From an uncultured Dialister sp. (GTDB lineage: Bacteria; Bacillota; Negativicutes; Veillonellales; Dialisteraceae), in the NCBI RefSeq assembly GCF_900765565.1, contig NZ_CAAFRZ010000036.1, forward strand, positions 1 through 5,375: a stretch of DNA of 5,375 bases, given 5' to 3'. Under the pieces are notes generated by a model, which saw nothing but the letters and a program-made list of their open reading frames with translations, ran no database searches and was not told the origin of the DNA. Positions 1 through 5,111 of the stretch are shown piece by piece (positions within the stretch are counted from its first letter, which is position 1; each line of letters begins with the position of its first letter). The translations under genes and the position numbers were made by a program.

Positions 1-87
1 AAATGGCGAATTTATGGCAAGTTCACAATAATATTGCATCCCTAAAAGACATATTTTGCTCGTTTTTCTCTTAACTTAATAGCATTG
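1..87. other. Unassigned left flank, possible tail of a plus-strand gene
   Basis: This AT-rich stretch lies outside the hairpin element and contains no complete gene. The third plus-strand frame is open from the window edge to a TAA at 72-74 (23 codons, reading ANLWQVHNNIASLKD near its middle), so it could be the end of a convergent plus-strand gene. The first and second plus-strand frames stop at 43-45 and 29-31. On the minus strand an ATG at 39 is open to the edge for 13 codons but has no properly spaced ribosome binding site. Neither reading can be confirmed without sequence to the left. Confidence 0.2.
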
Positions 88-203
88 CTTAGAGAAGGGG
101 GCAGCCCAAAGGGCAGGGGATGGATCCGCCTCGCAGAGGCGGGACCTGCGAAGCAGGGGACAAAAGCTGAATTGAGTAAAGCGAGTTGCGGCTCCGCGGC
201 GTT

Positions 204-251
204 GCCGCAATCGGGTCTCATAAGGCGGCGCTATATGATTCGTGCGCCGCC
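204..251 (-). repeat. Conserved hairpin core of element copy 1
   Basis: A 35-base stretch (204-238) is identical to 2184-2218. It contains the conserved TCGGGTCTCATAA followed by an 8-bp perfect inverted repeat, GGCGGCGC (224-231) and GCGCCGCC (244-251), around a 12-base loop. Compared with the second copy, the loop differs at 3 of 12 positions while both stem arms are unchanged. That is the pattern expected if the hairpin, as DNA or RNA, is the selected part. Confidence 0.85.
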
Positions 252-255
252 ACAT

Positions 256-276
256 TCACTCCTCACTCCTCACTTT
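256..276. repeat. Three tandem heptamers (TCACTCC)
   Basis: Three consecutive 7-base units, TCACTCC, TCACTCC and TCACTTT, sit between the core hairpin and the first GAA-loop hairpin. On the minus strand they read as repeated GGAGTGA. The equivalent place in copy 2 (2232-2240) has only a short CACCTTCTC, so this is an expandable, probably slippage-prone spacer inside the element. Confidence 0.7.
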
Positions 277-286
277 TTCAGCCCCT

Positions 287-379
287 CGGCCGAAGGCCGT
301 TCCCCCTGAGCCACTTTGCCGAAGGCCGTTCCCCTCAGCCACTTTGCCCGCAGGGCGTTTCCCCTGAGTCACTTTTCTC
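287..379 (-). repeat. Three tandem 28-33 bp units, each with a micro-hairpin
   Basis: Three imperfect tandem units lie at 287-317, 318-345 and 346-379. Each consists of a micro-hairpin (GGCC-GAA-GGCC type in the first, GCC-GAA-GGC in the second, GCCC-GCA-GGGC in the third), then GTT(T)CCCC(C)T, then (C/G)AG(C/T)CACTTT. In the third unit the stem bases differ from the others but remain paired, so the hairpin is conserved while its sequence is not. Copy 2 has one full unit (2242 onward) plus degenerate remnants lacking the hairpin. The third unit overlaps the end of the regulator gene. Confidence 0.75.
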
Positions 380-1832
380 GTAGTACAGAGGAACAATACT
401 TCAGATTTCTCCGACCACCATCCAATGCCGGAACAACCTGCAGCTTGCCCTGATTCACTAAAGGTTCCACATATCGTTTCATCATATACCAGGTTGTCTT
501 CATGCCAAGGAATCCTGCAATTTCCTTCTTTGTACGCGGCGTCAGGCAATACGCAAGAATCATGTCCTCTGTACTGCCGGAAGGAATAAATTCATGATCT
601 TTTTCCTCCAGTTCTCCATTGAACAGGGTGACCACAAATTCGTCTCTCCTGTTTTCGAAGAGTGGTTCCGGCAGTTTCATGGCAGCCATGGCTTTCCTCA
701 TGGTGGGGATACCGGAGTACCGATTTTCGGACTCCGTCATCATTTCCGCCATCACCGCTAGCGTAGGATTCCGAAGATCCGGTCTCGCTTTTCCCAATTC
801 ATCTATCGTAAGACGGCCATACAAGCCCCCGGGGCTGTGGATTTCAAGGCGATTTTTAAAAAAATCAATCTGTATAGGCGTTCCCTCTGTATAAATACTG
901 TAATCCCGATGTATCAGCGAATTGAGTACAGCCTCACGAACAGCGGCCATGGGGTACTCGGTACGATCATTTCTGGCTCCTGTTTCCGGATCTATGACCG
1001 TCCGTACCTTCATATTCCTCCGACAGAAAGATAGGGCCCCTTCCATCATATCCTCCAGGTTACCTTCTATCCTTTCGTTATCAATAAAACGAAGTCCTTC
1101 CCGGTCCGCATCCCCGATCTCATAACCGGCTACGGCTATAGCTGTTATGGCAAACTGGGGAAAGAAACTCTGCGGATAAATGCCAAAATTCAATAGGGCT
1201 GCCAATGTAATTTTTCCATTTCTGGTAATATTGAGCATATCCAGAATGACCGGTTCCGGAAGCATGGAAAATTTAGGATGATTCTTTTTCTTTTCTTCCA
1301 CATACTGAGAAAGACGTTTCTGATCCAATACCTCCACAGACGCCCTGTCAACAGTTCTCTCATCATCCCGTATCCGTTTACGAAATGCTTCGAAACTGTA
1401 CAATTCATAATCGGTCATAGGAAGATCCGCATCACCGGTCCGGATAAAAGACCCCCTGATTCTGCCGGCCCCCTTGTAATAGCAGGGACGATCTGCATAA
1501 TCCAGCCCCGGTATTTCTGCAGCCAGGAAATCCTTTCCCCTCCAGTGGGCCATGGTAAATACAGCCCGAACAGGCGGTGCCATCTGTTGGCACTGCTCCG
1601 TCACTTTTTTTTGCAGATCCTGCAAATCATATACCCCTACTGCTTCAAATGACTGACTCTCATCCAGCCCAAAAACAATGACTCCTCCACCATTCTGGTT
1701 GGAAAAACTGGACAACGTATCATACAACCTCTTTGGGCATCCCAAATGGGCACTTTTTACTTCCACATTTTGGGTTTCTGCCTTCCTGTCCATAATCATC
1801 GTCATCAAATCAATCAAATTCTCCGGCAGCAT
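369..1832 (-). CDS. AlbA_2 / GHKL-ATPase domain transcriptional regulator (COG2865-like)
   Basis: Predicted cytoplasmic DNA-binding regulator of 487 residues. The N-terminal AlbA_2 (Schlafen-like) domain spans roughly residues 15-140, with EVKSA near 24-28, a Gly-rich SNQNGGGVIVFG strand and RGSFIRTGDADLPM. A GHKL/HATPase_c_4-type domain follows at about 290-405: REAVLNSLIHRDYS (N-box-like, 299-312), HSPGGL (G-box-like), RNPTLA and NRYSGIP. The last 65 or so residues look like a winged helix (TPRTKKEIAGFLGMK). The ATG at 1830-1832 is preferred over an in-frame GTG three codons upstream, because that GTG lies inside the Shine-Dalgarno sequence AGAGGTGAT. The upstream region carries phased TTGATA motifs that the protein may bind (inference). 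The final codons (GAA AAG TGA) fall inside hairpin element copy 1, so the native C-terminus may have been altered. The domain family is well supported; targets and ligand are unknown. Confidence 0.9.
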   Translation of the reverse strand: MLPENLIDLMTMIMDRKAETQNVEVKSAHLGCPKRLYDTLSSFSNQNGGGVIVFGLDESQSFEAVGVYDLQDLQKKVTEQCQQMAPPVRAVFTMAHWRGKDFLAAEIPGLDYADRPCYYKGAGRIRGSFIRTGDADLPMTDYELYSFEAFRKRIRDDERTVDRASVEVLDQKRLSQYVEEKKKNHPKFSMLPEPVILDMLNITRNGKITLAALLNFGIYPQSFFPQFAITAIAVAGYEIGDADREGLRFIDNERIEGNLEDMMEGALSFCRRNMKVRTVIDPETGARNDRTEYPMAAVREAVLNSLIHRDYSIYTEGTPIQIDFFKNRLEIHSPGGLYGRLTIDELGKARPDLRNPTLAVMAEMMTESENRYSGIPTMRKAMAAMKLPEPLFENRRDEFVVTLFNGELEEKDHEFIPSGSTEDMILAYCLTPRTKKEIAGFLGMKTTWYMMKRYVEPLVNQGKLQVVPALDGGRRNLKYCSSVLREK

Positions 1833-1836
1833 TTGT

Positions 1837-1845
1837 ATCACCTCT
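1837..1845 (-). promoter_or_regulatory. Ribosome binding site deciding the regulator start
   Basis: The minus strand reads AGAGGTGAT here, a strong match to the anti-Shine-Dalgarno consensus. AGAGGTG is followed by a 6-base spacer before ATG at 1830-1832. The longer reading frame would start at the GTG that is part of this site (1839-1841), which would leave no ribosome binding site of its own. Confidence 0.8.
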
Positions 1846-1864
1846 TTGCTTATTATATATTTTT

Positions 1865-1976
1865 TTGATAATTTTGGCGATACTATTTTGATATTTTGAA
1901 TTTATTTGATATGTCTTGATAGAATTTTATATTTTTTTGCATTTTTTGATACTTATTGATATTACTTTGCTATCAA
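1865..1976 (-). promoter_or_regulatory. Phased TTGATA (TATCAA) repeat array, probable operator region
   Basis: Exact TTGATA occurs on the plus strand at 1865, 1888, 1906, 1916, 1946 and 1956, and once inverted (TATCAA) at 1971-1976. Near-matches fall between them: GCGATA at 1877, TTGAAT at 1896, TTTATA at 1926 and TTGCAT at 1937. The starts are 8-12 bp apart, averaging about 10 bp, so the motifs lie on one face of the helix. The T-tracts with this period also predict curved DNA. The array lies directly upstream of the regulator gene and includes the only plausible -10 in a reasonable position (TATAAA, minus strand, 1926-1931), for which I see no good -35. This suggests cooperative binding by a repressor, possibly the adjacent gene product. 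Confidence 0.6.
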
Positions 1977-2060
1977 ATAGGTCTAGGACAAAATCAGAAA
2001 ACCGATAAAACGTTAATACCCAGCGATTCTACCGGAAAGGCAGTGCCCCAATTTCGTGTC
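1977..2060. other. Spacer without a recognised feature
   Basis: This sequence lies between the phased repeat array and hairpin element copy 2. It has mixed composition, and I see no hairpin, convincing promoter or short gene with a ribosome binding site in it. A long plus-strand reading frame that begins at 1956 passes through it, but runs antisense through the asparaginase gene and is not supported. Confidence 0.4.
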
Positions 2061-2294
2061 CCGCGGCGTTGCCGCATCCATCCTGCGGCTTTGCCGCGCC
2101 CCTTCTCTAAGGGGCTGCATGCTGGGGATAGCGGAGACATTAGACAGTCAGACGTCAGAATATCAGACAGGACCAGCGGCGACGCCGCAATCGGGTCTCA
2201 TAAGGCGGCGCTATATGAATTGCGCGCCGCCACCTTCTCCTCGGCCGAAGGCCGTTCCCCTTCAGTCACTTCAGTCCCCTCAGCCACTTTTCTC
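2061..2294 (-). repeat. Composite GC-rich hairpin element, copy 2
   Basis: Second mosaic of micro-hairpins in the same orientation as copy 1. Inverted repeats lie at 2063-2075 (GCGGC-GTT-GCCGC, identical to 196-208), 2085-2097 (GCGGC-TTT-GCCGC), 2098-2115 (GCCCC/GGGGC), 2176-2188 (GCGGC-GAC-GCCGC) and 2242-2254 (CGGCC-GAA-GGCCG), with the conserved large hairpin at 2204-2231. Degenerate TCAGAC motifs spaced 7-8 bp apart (2140-2168) fill the middle. The minus-strand edge GAGAAAAGTG ends at 2294, immediately next to the asparaginase TAA at 2295-2297. The left half differs from copy 1 in module order, so these are related composites, not one simple duplicated block. No coding potential or terminal inverted repeats are seen. 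Confidence 0.8.
2184..2231 (-). repeat. Conserved hairpin core of element copy 2
   Basis: Matches the copy 1 core at a constant offset of 1980 bases: 35 identical bases (2184-2218), then a loop with three substitutions, then an identical right arm. The stem is GGCGGCGC (2204-2211) with GCGCCGCC (2224-2231), again with a 12-base loop. Confidence 0.85.
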
Positions 2295-3284
2295 TTAATA
2301 CCGTTCAAACATCTCCTGTATTTCCCGGTAATCCTTTGTCCTTGTCAGCGCCAGCTGGAGGAGGATCCTTGCTTTCTGTGGATTCAAAGAGCCGCCCCGG
2401 ATGAAATGCTCTGCTTCATAGGATGCCTCCGCCCCGATGACGGTGCCGCTTCCGGTATGGGAGCTCCGAACCACCGGGATGCCCCGGGCCGCTGCTTTGG
2501 CCAGTTCTTTTTCATCGGCAGTATGGATGCTGCCGTTCCCTGTACCTGCATAGATGAGGCCTTCCGCCCCCGCTTGGACCGCAGCCCGTACCATGGCCCC
2601 ATCGGCACCGGCGTGGCCGTAGAGGATATAGACCTTCGGCAGGGTCTCCAGGGAACCCACGAAAAATGGCGCTTCTCCTTCCCGGTAAAGAGGCCCATGG
2701 TACCATTCCACCTCTCCATCATTCATATGACCCAGTGGTCCCCGGGGAGCGGAGAAGGTATCCAGGGAGAGGGTATTTCCCTTCGTCACGTCCCGAGCGT
2801 TAAAGATGGTATCGTTCATCATGACCAGCACCCCATAAGACGCCGCTTCCTTCTGTCCTGCCAGCCGCACCGCATTGAGAAGATTCATGGGGCCGTCCGC
2901 GCTCACTGCTGTAGCCGGCCGCATAGCCCCCGTAAGGATTACCGGAATCCGATGATTCGTGGTGAGCTCTAGAAAGTACGCGGTCTCTTCCATAGTGTCG
3001 GTCCCATGGATGACGACGATGCCATCAATTTTCCCATTTGTTTCCAGGTCATGAATACGACGGGCAAGGGTAAGCAAGATATCTTCGGTCATATCTTTAC
3101 TGTCAATGGAGGAGATTGCCTCCCCCGTAAGATCTGCTGCATTCCGGATTCCCAGCACACTTTCCACCAGGTCTTCCGCAGAAAGAGCGCCGGCTCTGTA
3201 CCCTGTTGTCGCTGTATCGGACGATGCTTTTCCGGCAATAGTCCCTCCTGTGGCCAATAGATGGATATGTGGTCTTTTTACCAT
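2295..3284 (-). CDS. ansB: L-asparaginase, type II family, without signal peptide
   Basis: Hydrolyses L-asparagine to aspartate and ammonia; members of this family work as tetramers. At 329 residues it has normal full length. Active-site residues of E. coli AnsB can be mapped by motif: T12 to T15 in ATGGTIAG, Y25 to Y29, S58 to S62 in IDSKDM, T89-D90 to T95-D96 in HGTDTMEET, K162 to K168 in RDVTKGNT, and N248 and E283 to N250 and E286. The GAMRPATAVSADGP and NPQKARILLQLALT blocks are typical of type II, not of type I (AnsA-like) enzymes. No N-terminal hydrophobic segment precedes the first strand, so it should be cytoplasmic, unlike periplasmic E. coli AnsB. The ATG has AGGAGGG 11 bases upstream. 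It has its own promoter and is followed directly by hairpin element copy 2. The symbol is by homology only; glutaminase side activity cannot be judged. Confidence 0.95.
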   Translation of the reverse strand: MVKRPHIHLLATGGTIAGKASSDTATTGYRAGALSAEDLVESVLGIRNAADLTGEAISSIDSKDMTEDILLTLARRIHDLETNGKIDGIVVIHGTDTMEETAYFLELTTNHRIPVILTGAMRPATAVSADGPMNLLNAVRLAGQKEAASYGVLVMMNDTIFNARDVTKGNTLSLDTFSAPRGPLGHMNDGEVEWYHGPLYREGEAPFFVGSLETLPKVYILYGHAGADGAMVRAAVQAGAEGLIYAGTGNGSIHTADEKELAKAAARGIPVVRSSHTGSGTVIGAEASYEAEHFIRGGSLNPQKARILLQLALTRTKDYREIQEMFERY

Positions 3285-3294
3285 AGTCTTTGGT

Positions 3295-3355
3295 CCCTCC
3301 TGAAATAATCAATCTCTGCTGCTGATTATACCATAACCTTCCTGAGACCTTTCAA
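3295..3355 (-). promoter_or_regulatory. Promoter and ribosome binding site of the asparaginase gene
   Basis: On the minus strand a perfect -10 TATAAT (3325-3330) is preceded by TGG, giving an extended -10 TGGTATAAT. A TTGAAA lies 19 bp upstream at 3350-3355, a good -35 with a slightly long spacer that the extended -10 would tolerate. Transcription would begin near 3318. The ribosome binding site AGGAGGG (3295-3301) lies 11 bases before the ATG. No operator-like repeat is evident, so regulation cannot be inferred. Confidence 0.75.
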
Positions 3356-3365
3356 TTCAATGTAT

Positions 3366-3399
3366 AAAAAAGCTCTCCGTTTCAGGAGAGCCTTTTTTT
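3366..3399 (-). terminator. Intrinsic terminator of the secreted-protein operon, bidirectional
   Basis: A 7-bp perfect stem, GCTCTCC (3372-3378) with GGAGAGC (3385-3391), closes a 6-base loop. On the minus strand it is followed by six T residues (3371-3366), and on the plus strand by seven T residues (3393-3399), so it can work both ways. Its A-tract overlaps the TAA stop of the upstream gene (3398-3400). It separates the exported-protein operon from the asparaginase promoter. Confidence 0.9.
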
Positions 3400-4255
3400 A
3401 ATGGATGCCGACAAGACGAAGTCCGGCCTGGCTGACCAGATCCTTTTCACTGTCTGGAGATGCCAACAGTAAAAATCGGTAGGAATTATCCACTTTCGCT
3501 GCATAGCCACGGAAAAACAGGGGAATAACCCATCCATCCACAGAAAACGCGGGGCGCAGGGAGAAGCTGTATACCTTAGGATGATCATTGACCTTATGGA
3601 GCTGCTCCACATGGAGCATATCTACCGCCAGGAAATCATAGGGGACCTGGGTTCCTGTATCTTTCCTTGCTTCCCCCACTGTTTTCAGAAATACATCATT
3701 CGTAATGCTTTCCAGTTTGAGCAGAGTCATATTAAAAGCAAGCATTTTCTCACCTGCCTGCCGGGAATAACCGCCGGGCAGGAACATACCGCCAAAATAA
3801 GCATCCGATTTCGGTCCTTTGAAAACAGCACTCACCGCCAGCGCACCAGCGGTGTATGATGTACCTTTTACCGTAAGGACGCCCCCGTAAGTTCCAAGGG
3901 ACGGCCTGTCCTTCGATAGGGGCTGGTACTTCATGGTTTTTGGCAATACCTTCCCATTCAAGAAGGATTCCGTCATTTCATCGGAGGGAATCTCATCCAC
4001 AGGTACCGAAGTCCCGCTTCCGGATATGGCAGGACTTTCCCCCGCCTGTCCACCAATTACCGGCCCTACGCCGGGAAATACACCGGGCAGAAGGCCAGAA
4101 GGAAGTGCAGTGCCGACAATTCCTGATGCGGAAAAGTTCTCACCCCACATACCTATCCCCGTGCCGGTGGGTGGAGCAGATGCTGCAGCACCTGCAGAGC
4201 CGGACAGCAGAATAAGGGACAAGGCCAGCAGGGTAGCTGTCTTTTTTATACTCAT
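3398..4255 (-). CDS. Exported protein of unknown function (second gene of secreted pair)
   Basis: A 285-residue protein I do not recognise. The N-terminus MSIKK followed by a hydrophobic stretch (about residues 6-20) is a Sec signal peptide, probably cut after AGA or AAA around residues 23-25. There is no lipobox cysteine. Residues 28-90 are rich in Gly, Pro, Ser and Ala and look disordered. The compact remainder (about 100-285) ends in a DGWVIPLFFRG segment near 240-250. This segment and an upstream DAYFGGMFL (151-159) match motifs of the preceding gene with almost the same spacing (GM to DG ends 86 against 85 residues), so the two are probably distant paralogues. Its ATG overlaps the preceding TGA in ATGA and lacks a strong ribosome binding site, implying translational coupling. 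No catalytic motif is visible. It is probably extracytoplasmic, function unknown. Confidence 0.85.
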   Translation of the reverse strand: MSIKKTATLLALSLILLSGSAGAAASAPPTGTGIGMWGENFSASGIVGTALPSGLLPGVFPGVGPVIGGQAGESPAISGSGTSVPVDEIPSDEMTESFLNGKVLPKTMKYQPLSKDRPSLGTYGGVLTVKGTSYTAGALAVSAVFKGPKSDAYFGGMFLPGGYSRQAGEKMLAFNMTLLKLESITNDVFLKTVGEARKDTGTQVPYDFLAVDMLHVEQLHKVNDHPKVYSFSLRPAFSVDGWVIPLFFRGYAAKVDNSYRFLLLASPDSEKDLVSQAGLRLVGIH

Positions 4256-4992
4256 TTCTTCGCTTCTTTCAATGCTTTGTCAAAGAAGGGTTTAAAATAA
4301 TTTCCGGAAGCCTGGTCAGATACAAAAGCCGTATACACCGTCTTCCCTTCCCCCTTTGTAATGATTCCCTTTACATAGAGTGGCAGGAGGAACCCATCTC
4401 TTGTAAGGGCTACTTTAGCGTCTGCGGTACGGTAAGCAAGACCTTTCCCGGAAACTCTGTTTTCCCAGGACGAGTGATCTTCTACATTCACCGTACCCCG
4501 GAGGGCAGCCAGTGCCAGATCCAGGGCCTCTTTTTTCTCAGTTCCCGTAAGATTCTCTGTCTTTCCCTCCTTGTCCAGGGCAGCACTGCCGGCCATGGCC
4601 ATCTTCAGCATATCGCTGTCAGATACGGAAAGGGAGAGTACCATTCCCTGATAAAAAGTATCGTTCGCTGCTGCCCGGACCTGGTACACTTTTCCGGTCC
4701 GAAGAATCCCTACCGCCATTTCAGCCATTTCTTTTTCATAGCCCTTGTCCTTTGGGAAAAGATTTGCTCCTACCATGGCCTGTTCCAATGTGGAAGCGGC
4801 ATCGGGTTTCATGAGCCAGTCATGGAACTGGCTGCCGAAGAAGGATCGTTCTCCAGGGTATACAGACACGGAGGAACCCATATCCAGTATTTCACCTCCG
4901 GACAGAGTCAGGGAATCCGCATGAACAGACATTCCACCCGCTGCCAGTACCAGTGCCATGGTAGAAACAGCCAGCCATTTTTTTATTTTCAT
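4252..4992 (-). CDS. Exported protein of unknown function (first gene of secreted pair)
   Basis: A 246-residue protein with a clear Sec signal peptide: MKIKKW, a hydrophobic core at residues 7-20, and a likely cut after VHA at residue 25, leaving DSLTLSGG. There is no lipobox or later membrane segment, so a soluble exported protein is expected. The mature part is Lys- and Ala-rich. It contains NDTFYQGMVLSLS (110-122) and TRDGFLLPLYVKG (197-209), which resemble segments of the downstream gene at nearly equal spacing. The C-terminal tail (FFDKALKEAKK) is a charged helix. The ATG follows AAAGGTGA with a 7-base gap. It is the first gene of a two-gene operon behind an extended -10 promoter just after the tuf terminator. 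I recognise no family and assign no function. A stress-related or envelope role would be a guess. Confidence 0.85.
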   Translation of the reverse strand: MKIKKWLAVSTMALVLAAGGMSVHADSLTLSGGEILDMGSSVSVYPGERSFFGSQFHDWLMKPDAASTLEQAMVGANLFPKDKGYEKEMAEMAVGILRTGKVYQVRAAANDTFYQGMVLSLSVSDSDMLKMAMAGSAALDKEGKTENLTGTEKKEALDLALAALRGTVNVEDHSSWENRVSGKGLAYRTADAKVALTRDGFLLPLYVKGIITKGEGKTVYTAFVSDQASGNYFKPFFDKALKEAKK

Positions 4993-5034
4993 ATATATTC
5001 ACCTTTCTTCATTGAAATCAGGGGCATTAAAAAT

Positions 5035-5064
5035 ATTATATCATTTTCAAATTAAAAAGGTGAA
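5035..5064 (-). promoter_or_regulatory. Promoter of the secreted-protein operon
   Basis: The minus strand carries TGATATAAT, an extended -10 with perfect TATAAT at 5035-5040. The best -35 at the right distance is TTCACC (5059-5064, 18-bp spacer), a weak 4 of 6 match that touches the tuf terminator tail. The predicted leader is about 36 bases. The ribosome binding site AAAGGTGA lies 7 bases before the ATG at 4992. Confidence 0.65.
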
Positions 5065-5090
5065 AAAAAGAAGCTCCACAAGGGAGCTCC
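5063..5090 (-). terminator. Intrinsic terminator of tuf
   Basis: On the minus strand GGAGCTCC (5090-5083), loop CTTGT, and GGAGCTTC (5077-5070) form an 8-bp stem in RNA including one G-U wobble. Seven T residues (5069-5063) follow directly. The same wobble is an A-C mismatch in plus-strand RNA, and only four T residues follow there, so the terminator is mainly for tuf. It lies 21 bases past the tuf stop codon. Confidence 0.9.
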
Positions 5091-5111
5091 TTTTCAACCA
5101 GCAAAAGCAGA

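Larger units (their letters stand above)
88..379 (-). repeat. Composite GC-rich hairpin element, copy 1
   Basis: A REP/BIME-like mosaic of short perfect inverted repeats, mostly 3-5 bp stems around 3-base loops. They lie at 104-114 (GCCC-AAA-GGGC), 128-140 (GCCTC-GCA-GAGGC), 145-157 (CCTGC-GAA-GCAGG), 196-208 (GCGGC-GTT-GCCGC), 287-299 (CGGCC-GAA-GGCCG), 318-326 and 346-356 (GCCC-GCA-GGGC), plus a larger hairpin at 224-251. A related element sits at about 2061-2294 in the same orientation. Read on the minus strand, both begin with GAGAAAAGTG right at the end of a gene. Here the edge overlaps the end of the ATPase-domain regulator. The outer CTTAGAGAAGGGG (88-100) recurs in copy 2 as its reverse complement, so modules have been shuffled. 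There is no transposase, coding potential or U-tract. Transcript-end stabilisation or a non-autonomous mobile repeat are possible roles, both inferred. Confidence 0.8.

Noticed and set aside
287..299. cUUCGg stable RNA tetraloop in the CGGCCTTCGGCCG hairpin (minus strand)
   Set aside because: Pairing C-G around UUCG would force a C-C clash at the next position. The full 5-bp palindromic stem leaves a UUC triloop instead.
287..379. CRISPR-like array
   Set aside because: The units are directly adjacent 28-33 base repeats without unique spacers, only three in number, and no cas gene is nearby.
88..379. Insertion sequence or intact transposon
   Set aside because: No transposase reading frame, no terminal inverted repeats and no target-site duplication were found around either hairpin element.
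1839..1841. GTG start for the regulator (490 residues)
   Set aside because: This GTG is part of the Shine-Dalgarno sequence for the ATG at 1830-1832 and has no ribosome binding site of its own.
1852..1857. TATAAT as the -10 of the regulator gene
   Set aside because: Transcription would start within the ribosome binding site, leaving no usable leader, and no -35 is seen at the right distance.
1865..1976. Replication-origin iterons
   Set aside because: The phased repeats resemble iterons, but no replication initiator gene, DnaA box or partition gene is present and the neighbouring tuf indicates the main chromosome. An operator fits better.
1956..2972. Long plus-strand reading frame (338 codons)
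   Set aside because: It starts in the operator-like array, crosses hairpin element copy 2 and then runs antisense to the asparaginase, whose catalytic motifs are intact. The translation has no recognisable domain and no ribosome binding site; it is a GC-driven shadow.
4474..5055. Plus-strand reading frame of 193 codons
   Set aside because: It is antisense to the signal-peptide protein and extends through that operon's promoter; no ribosome binding site and no recognisable protein features.
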